The notes: a model not told the origin generated them from the letters alone. A stretch of DNA of 64,000 nucleotides from Aedes albopictus (GCF_035046485.1 NC_085137.1:343408505-343472504), one strand, 5' to 3'; positions 10,903-23,675 are shown, counted from the stretch's first letter. A program made the numbers and translations.

Positions 10903-13900
10903 CAATGATGGAGATAACGCAAGTGAATCTCAATCATTGCGATGCAGCACAGCAACTGTTGTGGCAGTCGACAACGGAAACCAAGTGCGACGTCGCAATA
11001 ATTGCAGAGCCGTACCGAGTTCCTATCAATAACGGTAACTGGGTGGCGGATAAAGCAAGGATAGCGGCAATCCAAGTTACAGGCGGGTTTCCCATTCAAG
11101 AAGTAGTGGATAACGATCATGAAGGTTTTGTTATCGCCAAGATCAACGGTGTCTTTGTGTGCAGCTGCTATGCGCCCCCAAGGTGGACCCCTGAGCAATA
11201 CAATCGGATGTTGGATCTACTAACTGATAAGTTGATAGGACGTGCGCCGGTTGTTATCGGCGGGGACTTCAACGCCTGGGCGGTGGAGTGGGGAAGTAGG
11301 CTGACCAACGCAAGGGGTTACTGTCTGCTGGAAGCCTTAGCGAAGCTGAATGTTAAAGTGTGCAATGAAGGCTCTGTGAGTACATTCCGTAAGGACGGAC
11401 GAGAATCCACTATTGATGTGACGTTCTGCAGCCCGTCGCTGATGAACAACATGAACTGGAGAGTAAGCGAAGAATACACGCACAGTGACCATCAGTCCAT
11501 CCACTACAGCGTCGGTCGGCGGATCTCCGCTCTGCCGAGCACCCGGAGGACCTGCGAAAGGAAGTGGAAAACGAAGCAGTTCGACAAGGAGCTTTTTGTC
11601 GAGGCACTTCGGACAGACAGCGACACTCCCGCTATGACCGCTGTGGAACTAACGGAAGCAGTAGCGAGGGCATGTGATATTACTATGCCCAGGAAACTCG
11701 AACCGAATAACCGCCGGCGTCCAGCTTACTGGTGGAATGAAACGCTCAGCACCCTACGTGCTGCCTGCCTTAAAGCTAGAAGACGATTTCAAAGAGCAAG
11801 ATCCGAAGCGAGCAGAGAGGAACGCAAGGTGATTTTCCGCGAGGCCAGGGCCGCTTTCAAGCGGGAGATTGCTCTGAGCAAGGCCAATTGCTTCAAGGAG
11901 CTGTGCAGAGAAGCAGACGCCAATCCCTGGGGACAAGCTTATCGCGTCGTGATGGCGAAGATCAAGGGCCCAGCTACACCAGCTGAAATGTGCCCTGAAA
12001 AGCTGGAGGTAATTGTGAACGGCCTCTTTCCGAATCACGGTTTAACCACATGGCCACCTACGCCGTACGTCGACGGGGTGGAAGTAGCTGCCGGCGCAAA
12101 CCGGGTGTCTAACGAGGAACTCCTTACAATAGCCAAAGGACTAAAAGTGAAGAAAGCCCCTGGTCCAGATGGTATCCCCAACATGGCATTGAAAGCGGCG
12201 ATCGAAGCGTTTCCGGACATGTTCAGGATAACGATACAGAAATGTCTGGTGGATAGCTACTTCCCAGACATTTGGAAGATCCAGAAGCTGGTGTTGCTGC
12301 CAAAGCCTGGCAAGCCGCCAGGAGACCCAGCATCGTATCGACCGATATGCCTGCTGGATACGCTTGGCAAACTCCTGGAGAAAATCATCCTGAACAGGCT
12401 GATAAAGTGTACGGAAAGCGAGAGCGGACTGTCTAATAGGCAGTTCGGGTTTCGGAAAGGGAAGTCGACTGTGGATGCAATCCGGACAGTCATTGCGAAT
12501 GCGGAGAAAGCCTCAAAGCAGAAGAGGAGAGGTAATCGTTACTGCGCCGTGGTAGCTATAGACGTGAAGAACGCATTCAATAGCGCCAGCTGGGAAGCCA
12601 TCGCCACTGCACTACACAACATGAGGGTCCCTGACTATCTGTGCAAGGTTCTGAAAAGCTACTTCCAGAATCGAGTCTTGGTCTACGAGACAAACCAGGG
12701 TCAGAGATCGGTTAGAGTCACGGCGGGTGTGCCACAGGGCTCCATACTCGGCCCAACGTTGTGGAATATTATGTATGACGGAGTGTTAAGACTTGAACTA
12801 CCCGGAGGAGTCGAGATCGTCGGTTTCGCGGATGACGTCGTCCTTTCGATAACCGGTGAGACCCTGGAAGAAGTAGAGATGCTGACGGCGGAGACGATCG
12901 GTTCCATCGAGGCCTGGATGAGTGAAGTAAAGCTGCGGTTGGCTCACCATAAGACAGAGGTAGTGCTAGTCAGCAACTGTAAAGCAGTTCAACGAGCCGA
13001 AATCAACGTCGGCGGACAGGTTATCCCGTCAAAGCGTGCGTTAAAACACCTGGGCGTGATGGTGGACGACCGATTGAATTTCAATTGCCACGTCGACTAT
13101 GCCTGTGAGAAGGCAGCGAAAGTTGTTAATGCTGTATCCAGGATTATGCCGAACATCGGTGGACCGAGCAGCAGCAGCAGACGTCTTCTGGCGGGAGTAT
13201 CCTCTTCGATACTTAGATACGGAGTTCCGGCCTGGGCTACAGCGCTGAAACTGATGCGGAATCGAACAAAACTTTCGAGCACGTTCCGGCTCATGGCTAT
13301 TCATGTGGCGAGCGCGTACAGGACGATATCGTCGGAAGCAGTCTGCATTATCGCCGGGATGGTTCCCATACACATCACCCTGGCAGAGGATGTAGAGTGT
13401 TACCGGAGAAGAGGCACAGCAAACGTGAGGAAGACAACCAGAGCGGACTCGTTGGCTAAGTGGCAGCAAGAGTGGAATGACGCGGAGAAGGGTAGATGGA
13501 CCTACCGGCTTATCCCAGATGTGTCGGTATGGATGTCCAGAAAACACGGAGATGTGAACTTCTACCTAACACAGTTCTTGTCAGGTCATGGATGCTTCAG
13601 ACAGTATTTGTATCGATTCGGCCATGCAGAGTCCCCATTCTGTCCGACATGCCCAAACAACGAGGAGACACCGGAGCACGTGATATTCGACTGTCCGCGA
13701 TTTGAAGAAGTACGTGGTGACATGCTAGCGAGCGCTGCTGGAAATCTGAGTCCCAACAACGTAGTAGAGAGAATGTGTCAGGACGAAACCGTATGGAATG
13801 CGGTGAACAGAGCGGTCACGCGGATCATGTCAGCTCTCCAGCGGAGATGGCGCGAAGATCAAAGAGTATTGGGTCGCGATCGGAGTAGGCTTGATCCACC

Positions 13901-13916
13901 GCCGGGGACTTGACCG
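10899..13916 (+). CDS. ORF2 (endonuclease-reverse transcriptase) of the R1-clade element
   Basis: The product is about 1,004 residues and should nick the target and prime reverse transcription there. The N-terminal apurinic-like endonuclease shows QVNLN near residue 8, GGDFN at 121-125 and the catalytic SDH at 196-198. The reverse transcriptase begins with APGPDGI at 420-426, has PQGS at 612-615 and the catalytic FADD at 643-646. A C-terminal CCHC finger (CX2CX8HX4C) lies at 915-932. I chose the ATG at 10899 over an upstream in-frame ATG at 10809 because it overlaps the ORF1 stop (ATGA) and directly precedes the conserved EN start. The last codons lie in the 3' tandem repeat. The frame is intact. 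Confidence 0.93.
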
Positions 13917-14330
13917 AGTCGTTCGTTGCGTAGTACCGGTTATAGGTCGTCGGGGCGCCGGTGAACCGGAAGTCTACCACCAACCGGAATCACCGGGCCG
14001 ACTTCGGCACCTTACTGGTCGGGTTGAAAACATCGGTGTCGAGAGAACTTCCACCGTCGGGGTCTTTCTCTGTCGGAGTAGGCTAGGTCCGTCCACCGCC
14101 GGGGACTAGACCGAGTAGACCGCGAAAAAGCACCGGTGCTTGGTCGTCAGGGCGCCTGTGAACCGGAAGCCTGTCTTCAACCGGAATCTCAGAACCGACC
14201 TTGGCACCAGCCTGGGAAGTATCGGTAACGGAAGAAGTTTCAGTGTCGGGGAACTCTTCGTCGGATAGGGTAGATCCACCGTCGGGGACTATCCGAGTCG
14301 TGCGCGAAAAGCCGGAGTGCTGAATGGCAC
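13881..14330 (+). repeat. ~190-bp tandem repeats at the ORF2 end and in the 3' UTR
   Basis: The marker CGGAGTAGGC...CCACCGCCGGGGACT recurs at 13881, 14074 and 14262 (the last as CGGATAGGG...CCACCGTCGGGGACT), at spacings of 193 and 188 bp. Each unit also contains GTGAACCGGAAG and CAACCGGAATC. The first copy covers the ORF2 terminal codons and stop. A second smaller direct repeat, ATTAGAATAACAAATTT, lies at 14340 and 14418. Confidence 0.85.
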
Positions 14331-14593
14331 ACGGACGGCATTAGAATAACAAATTTGGTGTATGTTTGTACCAACTGTGTCGCTGAATGGCGATAGGTTA
14401 GGTACGAACACTAAAAAGATTAGAATAACAAATTTAGAAGCGACAAAATGTGCATGAGCACAGAAGAAGAAGAGCGCATGAGCGCATTGCCCCCCCTGAA
14501 GCAGTCGCATCAGTGGTACCAGGGGGATCGAGGCGACAAGGTGTAGCAGAGTTTTTCCAATCGGTTTTCTCTGCTCGGGAGGTTGGGAGGAAA

Positions 14594-14820
<227 letters not shown>

Positions 14821-14854
14821 CAGAAATCACTCAAAAAAGCAATACAAGGCACAC

Positions 14855-15087
14855 AGGGGATAGACAAAATGATCGGGACAGGCAAAATTTTCACTTTTCA
14901 AAAAATGTTCAGCTAGCTGTAACTTTTCGAAAAGTGCATCAAATATTCTCAAATTTTCACTGTAAGCTGATCAAAATTTGGAAAAGATTGGGCTATTCTG
15001 TACGAAGTTATAAAGTTATAAAGGTAGAATTATCCGATAGCCAGAAAAGTGAAAATTTTGCCTGTCTCGATCATTTTGTCTATCCCT
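14855..15087. mobile_element. 233-bp MITE with ~45-bp terminal inverted repeats
   Basis: The left end reads GGGATAGACAAAATGATCGG and continues as GACAGGCAAAATTTTCAC. The right end is the complement (GTGAAAATTTTGCCTGTC, then GATCATTTTGTCTATCCC), with about one mismatch in 42 bp. No target duplication is obvious. There is no coding capacity; the family is unknown to me. Confidence 0.85.
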
Positions 15088-15985
15088 CGTAGTTTAATGA
15101 AGATTTACAATATCAGACAATTTTAGAGCAGCTAGTATAAAAATATATGACTCTCAATATTCAAAAATTAAAAAAAAAATATCTCAAAAACTAAAAAACA
15201 TACATATGTGATTTTTTATACGTTACGCCAAATTTCCGTAATTTTCTGATAATAATATGAAACCAGGTTACCTATTTGGTCCCGAGAAAAAACGTGAAAA
15301 ACTAAAATATTTGCATATTTTAAGCACAAACACAAGATTTGACCAATTCAACGTATTTTTCCTGAAAACTAGAATTCAATAGCTTTCAAACAAAAAAAGA
15401 AGTTTAAAATCGATTAACTGGATAAAAAGTTATGATTTTTTGAAATTTTTTAGATTTTTAAAAATTTTGCTTTTTGGAACCACCATGTCTGAAAATGAAT
15501 TACAAATCCACCAAGTTTCACGATAATCGGAGTTGCACTATATCCTTTATCTATGGAATGGCTTTACATGAACCCTACCTATGGAAAAAAATTCATCAAA
15601 TTCTGAGAACCTTCCTACAATTTTGTACGATAATAAAAATCCCCATACATCGGAATTATTTGAGAAAAAATTTAAAAAGAACAATCACTTTTGTACAAAT
15701 TCACTTATCACTTTTAAACAAATTCCTCTAGAATTTGTTATTTTGAGATTTTGCTGCTCTATATTTGGAATTTAGAAGGAACTATATATTTTATTTTGTG
15801 AATATTTAGGCCCAAGTTTGTGAAGGTATGTCCAGATAATGGCTTAAAGTTTGGATAATGTGTTGAAATTTTCGAAAGTTTCAGTGCATGTTACGAACTA
15901 TTTTTGGCGAAGCTCTGTTTGTTTTGCAGAATTATATAATACAATTGGATTCTTTAGCGGTGTTTAGATAAGATCATGTTCTGAT
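15088..15985. other. AT-rich sequence with traces of an interspersed repeat
   Basis: The part near 15540-15620 (CTATGGAATGGCTTTACATG, CTATGGAAAAAAATTCATC) resembles the stretch at 655-700 near the left edge. It is therefore probably a diverged member of that repeat family. No gene is recognised. Confidence 0.4.
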
Positions 15986-15990
15986 TCTGG

Positions 15991-16252
15991 GTCTCCAGTT
16001 AGCCCAGCGGTTAAGGCTATGGATCACAAATTCGGAGACGGCGGGTTTGATCCCCGTTCCGATGGGGAAAAATTTCTCGACTCCCTGGGCATGGTGTATC
16101 ATTGTAGTTACCTCACAATATACAAATTAACGCAATGGCAGGCAAAGAAAGCCCATTAATCAATAACTGTGGAAGTGCTCAAAGAACACTAAGTTGAAGC
16201 GAGGCAGGCCAAGTCACAGTGGGGACGTAGAGCCATAAAAAAGAAGGATAAC
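15991..16252 (+). mobile_element. tRNA-derived SINE, family 2 (Feilai-like)
   Basis: The head has an A-box-like AGCCCAGCGGTTAAGGCTA and a B-box-like GGGTTTGATCCCC. The body has CTCGACTCCCTGGGCAT, GCAATGGCAGGCAAAGAAAG, GTGGAAGTGCTCAAAGAACA and a 3' GGGGACGTAGAGCCAT followed by an A/G-rich tail. A second copy is at 41490-41756. The body ending and GAAGAA-type tail recall the Aedes SINE Feilai, from memory only. Confidence 0.8.
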
Positions 16253-16363
16253 ATGTACATCATGAGAGCAACTCCATCAAATGAAATTGAAATGAATTGC
16301 ATAATGAAAAATAAATGCTTGATGTTAATTATGCACCTCGTTTGAGTTCCATTATGAATATTA

Positions 16364-17627
16364 GGGGGATTAGGGGCATAATGGACACCCTAAGCAAATG
16401 AGTACGTTAGGCCTGTATTACAGAGTAAAACTTAACATATTATCAGTTCACTTACAACTTTAACTTGTTTCCTACGTATTACAATCATTTACAGCAGGTA
16501 TAATGTCTTTATTGTGAAGAAATAATGAATTGTAAACCGTGTGTTTTTCAGGGCTGGCAGGAAAGGTACGGGGCGAAATGGACACCCATCGGGGCATAAT
16601 GGACACCCCTGCATGTTATATGCTAATTCTTTGGTTACATCGGCCAGTTAAGCAATTTGCCTACGGCGATCAATACCACAGATATAATACTCCATCTTAG
16701 ATGAGTTTACATAACATCAAAGTTAATTAAATAAACTTTAGACTAAAATAATCAGATTGATTATTTCCCAACTATCTTAAACACCTAACAGTATGCAATG
16801 CGCGTACATCCATTCGTACTTGCCAGTGTTCATTTCGCCCCGAATTGACTACAACATTAAAATTGCTATTTTAAGTAAATTCCGATCAAAAATAAAATAC
16901 TTCATCCATGGCAAAATCTCCGCATACATGTAGATAAGGTAACAATTCACTTGTTTTTATGATGGACACACTCCAACACTCGTAATCAGTGCTGAAAAAT
17001 TCATTTCGTCATATTTAAATTCAATCACCTACATCTCATTTTGGAGGCTGAACCTGAGAATATGGTATATGAAAGACTTGTGCAGCTAGACCAGTTCTGC
17101 TAGAAAGTCACGAAAAACCGCTATTTTTCGAATATTTAACGTAAATGTCATGGGCTTCCTTTGAAAAATGCCAAATGATATTCACGGTGAATATCATTTA
17201 GCATTTTTCAAAGGTGGTCCGTGACATTTACCTTAAATATTTGAAAAATATCGGTTTATCCGTGACTTTCTAGCAGAACTGGTCTAGCCGCACAAGTTTT
17301 TCATATACCATATTCTCAGGTTCAGCTTCTAAAATGAGCTGTAGGCGATTGAATTTAGATATGAAGAAATGAATTTTTCAACACTGCTCGTAATACCTTA
17401 TTTGCTGCTACTTCGAAATTATAAGAATTTAACCAAATGAAAAACATATTTTAATTTTAATGATATTTTCGTTATTTTGAAGGAATATAAATGGTAGTTT
17501 TGAAAAACAGAACCATGACTTGCTCCTCTACTCATATGCAATAAAAGTTTAACATAAAAGTCAACGGTTTCGGCAAAAACAGGGGTGTCCATTTCGCCCC
17601 GGGTGTCCATTATGCCCCTAATCCCCC
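16364..17627. mobile_element. 1.26-kb TA-flanked TIR element (MITE-like)
   Basis: The TIR is perfect for 27 bp: GGGGGATTAGGGGCATAATG then GACACCC on the left, the exact complement on the right. TA flanks both sides (16362-16363 and 17628-17629). Subterminal copies of the word GGGGCATAATGGACACCC and the variant GGGGCGAAATGGACACCC occur near 16571-16612 and 17581-17606. No transposase frame is present. The TA duplication suggests mobilisation by a Tc1/mariner-class enzyme. It carries a nested foldback (16987-17386). Confidence 0.9.
16987..17386. repeat. near-perfect foldback with ~200-bp arms inside the TIR element
   Basis: Left-arm blocks such as CTGAACCTGAGAATATGG, AGACCAGTTCTGCTAGAAAG and CCTTTGAAAAATGCC are followed in reverse order by their complements. 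The centre is ATGATATTCAC-G-GTGAATATCAT, so the loop is about one base at 17186. A transcript could form an almost continuous 200-bp duplex. Confidence 0.9.
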
Positions 17628-17629
17628 TA

Positions 17630-19453
17630 TGCAACTCATATGAGTTGTATAATGAAAAAAAAAAAAAAACATTTCATAAAATGTTGCATGTTATTCTTTG
17701 CAGAACTCAGTTTTTTCAGCACTCTTCGTATTTATCCAACTCGGCAAGTCCCTATCTGCAATGGAAGTCGTTACGACTCGTGCTGAAAAAAAATCACATT
17801 TTGTAACTCGTCACTTAAATAACTATAGGTGGAATCGTGAAAGTTTGGTTAATTTTCAATTTTATTGGTTTTTGCAGAAACACTCCTTTTATATTCAATT
17901 CAGTGAGTGGAATCGAACGATTTTCCACAGTCACATCACATAAGCTCTTTGGATTCCCGTTTATTGGATGACTTTTCTACGAATTCTAAAACTTCTCATC
18001 TTGGTGTACTATTCCCTTTAAGTAGTTAACAACCCATCTAGGAAGAAAATTGTCGCAGCACATGAACCGGCACCATTCGGCCATTAAAACGATAAAATTG
18101 TTCGGTACTCTCGGAACCATTCCAGCAAAACGATTTCCCTTCCTTCCACCCTGTTTCCTACCGTACCCATGTTTTCTCCGCAACATTTGACCACAAATAT
18201 ATCGCAGAGCACATCATTGCCAAGAGCTCAGGCCATTTCATTTCACCATTTATACGAACACACATACATATGTGCACTACCATCACCACCCGTCCGCAAA
18301 ACCCCACCGCCCACTAAAAGAGCTAAGGGGAAAAGGTTAAGATATCTGTATAATTTTCTGTAAATATTATTATTGCGCTCGCTTCAATTTCATTCCTGCA
18401 TCTTTGATTTCACTTTCGCACCTCGGGGAATTTTCCTGCGATTGCCGGCGCGGCGAGGACGACGATATGGCTCCACTTTACATCCCATATAGTGGTGGGC
18501 CCCGCAATCGTACATACGAGAAATGGCTCCCCGCACCGAATCAACCCCATGGTGTGATGATGCTGTACCACAGTTGAATGCTGCTTCTGCAACTGAACGG
18601 TACATTTCCCATCTCACAGCACAACTCTCGCTGACTGACTGAGGCAATAACGTATGCGATGTGGTGGAAAATAGCTTGTCCTTTTTCTCTGTTGTTCCTT
18701 TCTGGTTTTTTTTTCCTCCAGTCAGTGGGGCTTTCTCCTATCTCTGCCCCGTTGTGGATTTGGGTCTGGCAGCGTCCGTTTTGAATGCATATCTAAATAA
18801 ATAAATAAAAGCCGGTACCTTGTCTCCCGACGGCGGTCGTCTCTCCACCCAACTGACAACTTTGTGGACGTAAGGACCCCTGGAGGGAACAACAGCACTG
18901 CTGATGGTGTTGTGTGCCTTTTGTCAGCTCCCCATTTGTGTAAATACACATTTGTACAGACACACTGACTGGCACCTTAAAAGTGAACCCTCACCTTCTT
19001 AAGTTGGCCGTTGTTGTCCTTATTACGTTGACTTTCTTGATTCAGACGGTCGCCGGGTACGCTTGGGGCGTCCGTGTCGTACCTACTACAAATGCCGCAT
19101 TGCCGTGTGGAAGTCGGCACGCTGCGCTGGCAAATTCAATTCTTTCTATCTCGCCGGTACCACGTCGACGTTACACGTATTGACTGGGATGAAATTCGTT
19201 TTTCCTATGGAAGTCGGGATGCCCTCTGGGATGATGGAACAGGAGATGACAAGCGTGTTTAGGATTCTTTCTTCTACTTAAATTGACCTTTTCGCTGCGG
19301 AAAATTTGATGGCCCCGGGTGTTTTCTTTGTGGAATTTACTTGTCATTTGGAGGCTATTTGAACTAGTGCTTACTGAGTCATGATGCTGAATCGAGTAGA
19401 GCTCATTGATTTATGAAGAACGATGAGAAACAGAAGGGCAATTCAAAAGAGAA
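17630..19453. other. single-copy-looking sequence, no recognisable gene
   Basis: GC rises at 18050-19330. Short open frames exist on both strands, but none shows a recognisable domain. A minus-strand frame at 18390-18647 and a plus-strand frame at 18983-19183 (hydrophobic start) were considered and are not supported. Confidence 0.4.
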
Positions 19454-19693
19454 GAAGACAAGAAGACAAGAAGACAAGAAGACAAGAAGACAAGAAGACA
19501 AGAAGACAAGAAGACAAGAAGACAAGAAGACAAGAAGACAAGAAGACAAGAAGACAAGAAGACAAGAAGACAAGAAGACAAGAAGACAAGAAGACAAGAA
19601 GACAAGAAGACAAGAAGACAAGAAGACAAGAAGACAAGAAGACAAGAAGACAAGAAGACAAGAAGACAAGAAGACAAGAAGACAAGAAGACAA
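19454..19693. repeat. (GAAGACAA)n array, 30 perfect units
   Basis: Thirty uninterrupted copies of an 8-bp unit. All six frames stay open because the unit contains no stop in any phase; they read KKTRRQED on one strand and LSSCLLVF on the other. The array ends exactly at the left end of the 1.7-kb TIR element and resumes beyond it. Confidence 0.98.
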
Positions 19694-21415
19694 CCCAAGT
19701 AACACAGAAAACATCTTCAGAAAATAAAGTTCAAAAAGATGTTATAATAAAGTATTATTAACGAAACTGTAAACATCTTCAGTTGAAATCATGTTTTAAC
19801 TATGTATTGCGATAACAAACTACTGAAAATCTGATCAGTAGTATCAAAAGTTTTTATTTTGTATTTTTGACGTCGAGGGAACAATTATTTCAATCATCGT
19901 ATCCCCTCAAATACAGATGTTGTGCCAAAAAATCAGCAGTACAAAGTTAAGACCAATATGTTCAAACATGTTCAAAACATGTTATTTTTATGCCAAAATT
20001 TCATTAATCACAACCTTGTTGGTTTGCAGCGTCCTCTATAACAAACTTGTTGATCCGGTGGCTTGGGTTACATATTAAATACTTCGAAATGTTCCCCACA
20101 AAATCAGCTCCCGAGTCACTTGCAGCCCAATTCATGTATTCACCTGTAGCGATCTTTTCTTTTCACTTTACACTTGCTACAGCAACACAAAACAACAATA
20201 GTTTTTGCACTCGCGGCTCAAACTCGTTCACAATATGTAAATGATTTTTGGAACTTCGTCATATATTTGTTATTGTTGTACTGATGTCGGAATCTGGTAG
20301 TCAAAAACAAAACTTGGTATAGGCTACGCAATTGGTTGTTTAAAATACGTTATTGTGATGTTTATCCAAAGTATTTTTATCAATTGAAATTATGTTCTAC
20401 AGACATGTTCTTGAGATGCACAAAACATGTATTTCAAACATGAATATATGTTTAAGCAACTAAAAATGCTTTAGGTACGACAAATTACAGTGCTTGTTAA
20501 AATTGTACATACATCTTATCATTTGATGCATTGGAATGAAAAATAAAATCAGAAATTTCAGTCGCTTATGAAGAAATCGTCATATTTTAGACATAACGTC
20601 AACCGTACATATTTCTGATAGGGCTGAAAGTCTTTATAATAAAGCTAAATCAATCAATAATTTTGACACAATCAGTTGATTATGCCGAACAGTTTATTAA
20701 TTTTGTTTTCTTCGTGCTGTGTACAAAGTGCGTCGATTTTCATATATGAAAACAAAGAATTTTGACAAATAAAGTTGGTTTAATTTTTTTTTTAAATGTA
20801 ATTGTTACATGGTATCCGTATTTTTATTGAAATATTGCTCAATTTAAAAGAAGGTTCCTATTTTTGAACGGCACTGTGTGATGCAGCTACCATGTTGGAT
20901 TGTGGAAAACTTGATAGGAAATTTCACGAGACGTTAAGAAACGAACGAACTTTCATTCCCATTTTTAATCAGACGAGAAGCGCATGAATTTATGATGAGT
21001 ATTTGTGCTTATTTGACCATAAATGTAGAATGGCACATGATTTCCAGCCATACTATAGAACACAAACAAACATGAAAATATTTTCAATGAGAATTCAATC
21101 ATTCGAAATAATTAAAAGTTATCAGATGGTTGCAAAAATGTATTTCTATTTTGCGGAGAATTTCTGCTAGTTTGGCTGTAGCGAGTTAGTATTTCGAATG
21201 TTTGAGAAAACATCTTGAAAACATTATTGTATGTTTTAGTAGTGTATTGGAAAACATCTTATATAACAACAATGATGTTCTATATGCCGCCATTTTTTGC
21301 GCTTTTTCAGTGATATAAGTGTACAAATTTAAGTTTTGCGTATATGCAAAAAAACAAAGGTGTTTGTATTAAACTCGTATTATTTACACTAATATAACAA
21401 GTTGTGTTACTTGGG
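19694..21415. mobile_element. 1.72-kb TIR element inserted in the (GAAGACAA)n array
   Basis: The left end reads CCCAAGTAACACA and the right end TGTGTTACTTGGG, a perfect 13-bp TIR. AA flanks both sides, though inside the 8-bp repeat the duplication could be 2 or 10 bp. The interior is AT-rich with many AAAACATCTT and AAACATGT words on both strands and near both ends, perhaps binding sites. There is no transposase frame, so it is non-autonomous. Its boundary pattern matches the hairpin MITE at 2144-2298. Confidence 0.85.
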
Positions 21416-21417
21416 AA

Positions 21418-22513
21418 GAAGACAAGAAGACAAGAAGACAAGAAGACAAGAAGACAAGAAGACAAGAAGACAAGAAGACAAGAAGACAAGAAGACAAGAA
21501 GACAAGAAGACAAGAAGACAAGAAGACAAGAAGACAAGAAGACAAGAAGACAAGAAGACAAGAAGACAAGAAGACAAGAAGACAAGAAGACAAGAAGACA
21601 AGAAGACAAGAAGACAAGAAGACAAGAAGACAAGAAGACAAGAAGACAAGAAGACAAGAAGACAAGAAGACAAGAAGACAAGAAGACAAGAAGACAAGAA
21701 GACAAGAAGACAAGAAGACAAGAAGACAAGAAGACAAGAAGACAAGAAGACAAGAAGACAAGAAGACAAGAAGACAAGAAGACAAGAAGACAAGAAGACA
21801 AGAAGACAAGAAGACAAGAAGACAAGAAGACAAGAAGACAAGAAGACAAGAAGACAAGAAGACAAGAAGACAAGAAGACAAGAAGACAAGAAGACAAGAA
21901 GACAAGAAGACAAGAAGACAAGAAGACAAGAAGACAAGAAGACAAGAAGACAAGAAGACAAGAAGACAAGAAGACAAGAAGACAAGAAGACAAGAAGACA
22001 AGAAGACAAGAAGACAAGAAGACAAGAAGACAAGAAGACAAGAAGACAAGAAGACAAGAAGACAAGAAGACAAGAAGACAAGAAGACAAGAAGACAAGAA
22101 GACAAGAAGACAAGAAGACAAGAAGACAAGAAGACAAGAAGACAAGAAGACAAGAAGACAAGAAGACAAGAAGACAAGAAGACAAGAAGACAAGAAGACA
22201 AGAAGACAAGAAGACAAGAAGACAAGAAGACAAGAAGACAAGAAGACAAGAAGACAAGAAGACAAGAAGACAAGAAGACAAGAAGACAAGAAGACAAGAA
22301 GACAAGAAGACAAGAAGACAAGAAGACAAGAAGACAAGAAGACAAGAAGACAAGAAGACAAGAAGACAAGAAGACAAGAAGACAAGAAGACAAGAAGACA
22401 AGAAGACAAGAAGACAAGAAGACAAGAAGACAAGAAGACAAGAAGACAAGAAGACAAGAAGACAAGAAGACAAGAAGACAAGAAGATAAGAAGACAGGAA
22501 GACAAAAAGACAA
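21418..22513. repeat. (GAAGACAA)n array, 137 units
   Basis: About 133 perfect tandem units are followed by four with single changes (GAAGATAA, GAAGACAG, GAAGACAA, AAAGACAA). The 360-390-codon open frames across it are by-products of the unit lacking stops. Together with 19454-19693 it is one array that was split by a transposon. The decay at the right edge is normal for a minisatellite end. Confidence 0.98.
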
Positions 22514-23389
22514 GAAGGCCTGGTGTCAGGGTTGTTATCAATAAAGAAGCCATGTGCTCGAATTAGTTAAATTCAAGCTCCAAATCAATAAAGTTCATTC
22601 CTACTTCAATTCCACAGAATTAATGTGGTATGCAAAACAATATAACAAATGCACCAATAAATCCTCTATCAATATTCACAAGACTAAAAAATTGATTATC
22701 GTAAATGTGTCACGCCTCTGCCGTTGTTCAATAAAACACTTTTCATGTAATTTATGATCCCACCGCACACGGCCACACCGGCGTTCCGAACATGTGGAAA
22801 TGTTTCACGCACCAAACGACCAAACAACGTTTGGTAGCGTAAAAAATATCCATTCATTCATTTGAAAACCCATAACAGTGAGCGAGGAGGTAGGTAGGTA
22901 TCTATCTGTGTCCCAGTAGCATAGTATTCACATAAATCGCCAGAAAAGTCTTCGATTACACACTCGTGTACACAGGACGGGCGTCGGAACACATGTGCAA
23001 TAAAAAAGATACAAAAACGAACAGGGTAGGCCTATCGTTAGGGCGGCAGCGGCGGCTGATTTTCTCAAGATCCATTGTTGACGAAAATGGCGCGAAAGGT
23101 TATGTGGGGCTCTTCACTACCACTACCGCAGCATTCGCGAGTGGATAATGCGTGTAACGTGGAAAAAAGATAATACGTTTCATCCTTCCACGGTTCTAGT
23201 CGAAACTAGAAGGTTTCATGTTGCAATCTTCGGAAAAGAATTGAAATACACTGATTTTTTGCAGAATATAAACTTGTTCTGCAGCAATCGATTGTTCACT
23301 TTTTTCCAAACAAAGTTACTTACTCAGTAACCAGCTCTCGCGATAAAGTAAATCAACTTCCTACCAGTATGAGCGCCCAAGAATAACTC
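22514..23389. other. single-copy-looking sequence, no recognisable gene
   Basis: Moderate GC, with small open frames only. I see no domain, RNA gene or transposon end in it. Confidence 0.4.
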
Positions 23390-23675
23390 CACAAAATTCT
23401 TCGGAAATAACTCTAGGGGTTTTTAAACTCTATCAAAGATTCAAACGAAAAATTTCACCAAAAATTTCTAAAGTTTTTTTTTTACAGGGATTAATTCAGA
23501 TATTTCGCTAGCAATTTTTCCAAAATTTCTCAAAAAGATATTTTAGAAAATATTGCAAGAATAGCTACAGAAACTCATCTTCATCTATGAATTTCTTCAG
23601 AAATCCTTAAGTGATTGCTCCAGATATGTATCAAAGGATGAATTTGGAAAACACTTAACGGATATCATTGGATAT

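Noticed and set aside
19454..19693. CRISPR array
   Set aside because: The repeats are contiguous 8-bp units without spacers, and the sequence is eukaryotic in character.
21402..22553. 360-390-codon open frames on both strands across the (GAAGACAA) array
   Set aside because: The 8-bp unit contains no stop codon in any phase on either strand, so open frames are unavoidable; the peptides are pure octapeptide repeats.
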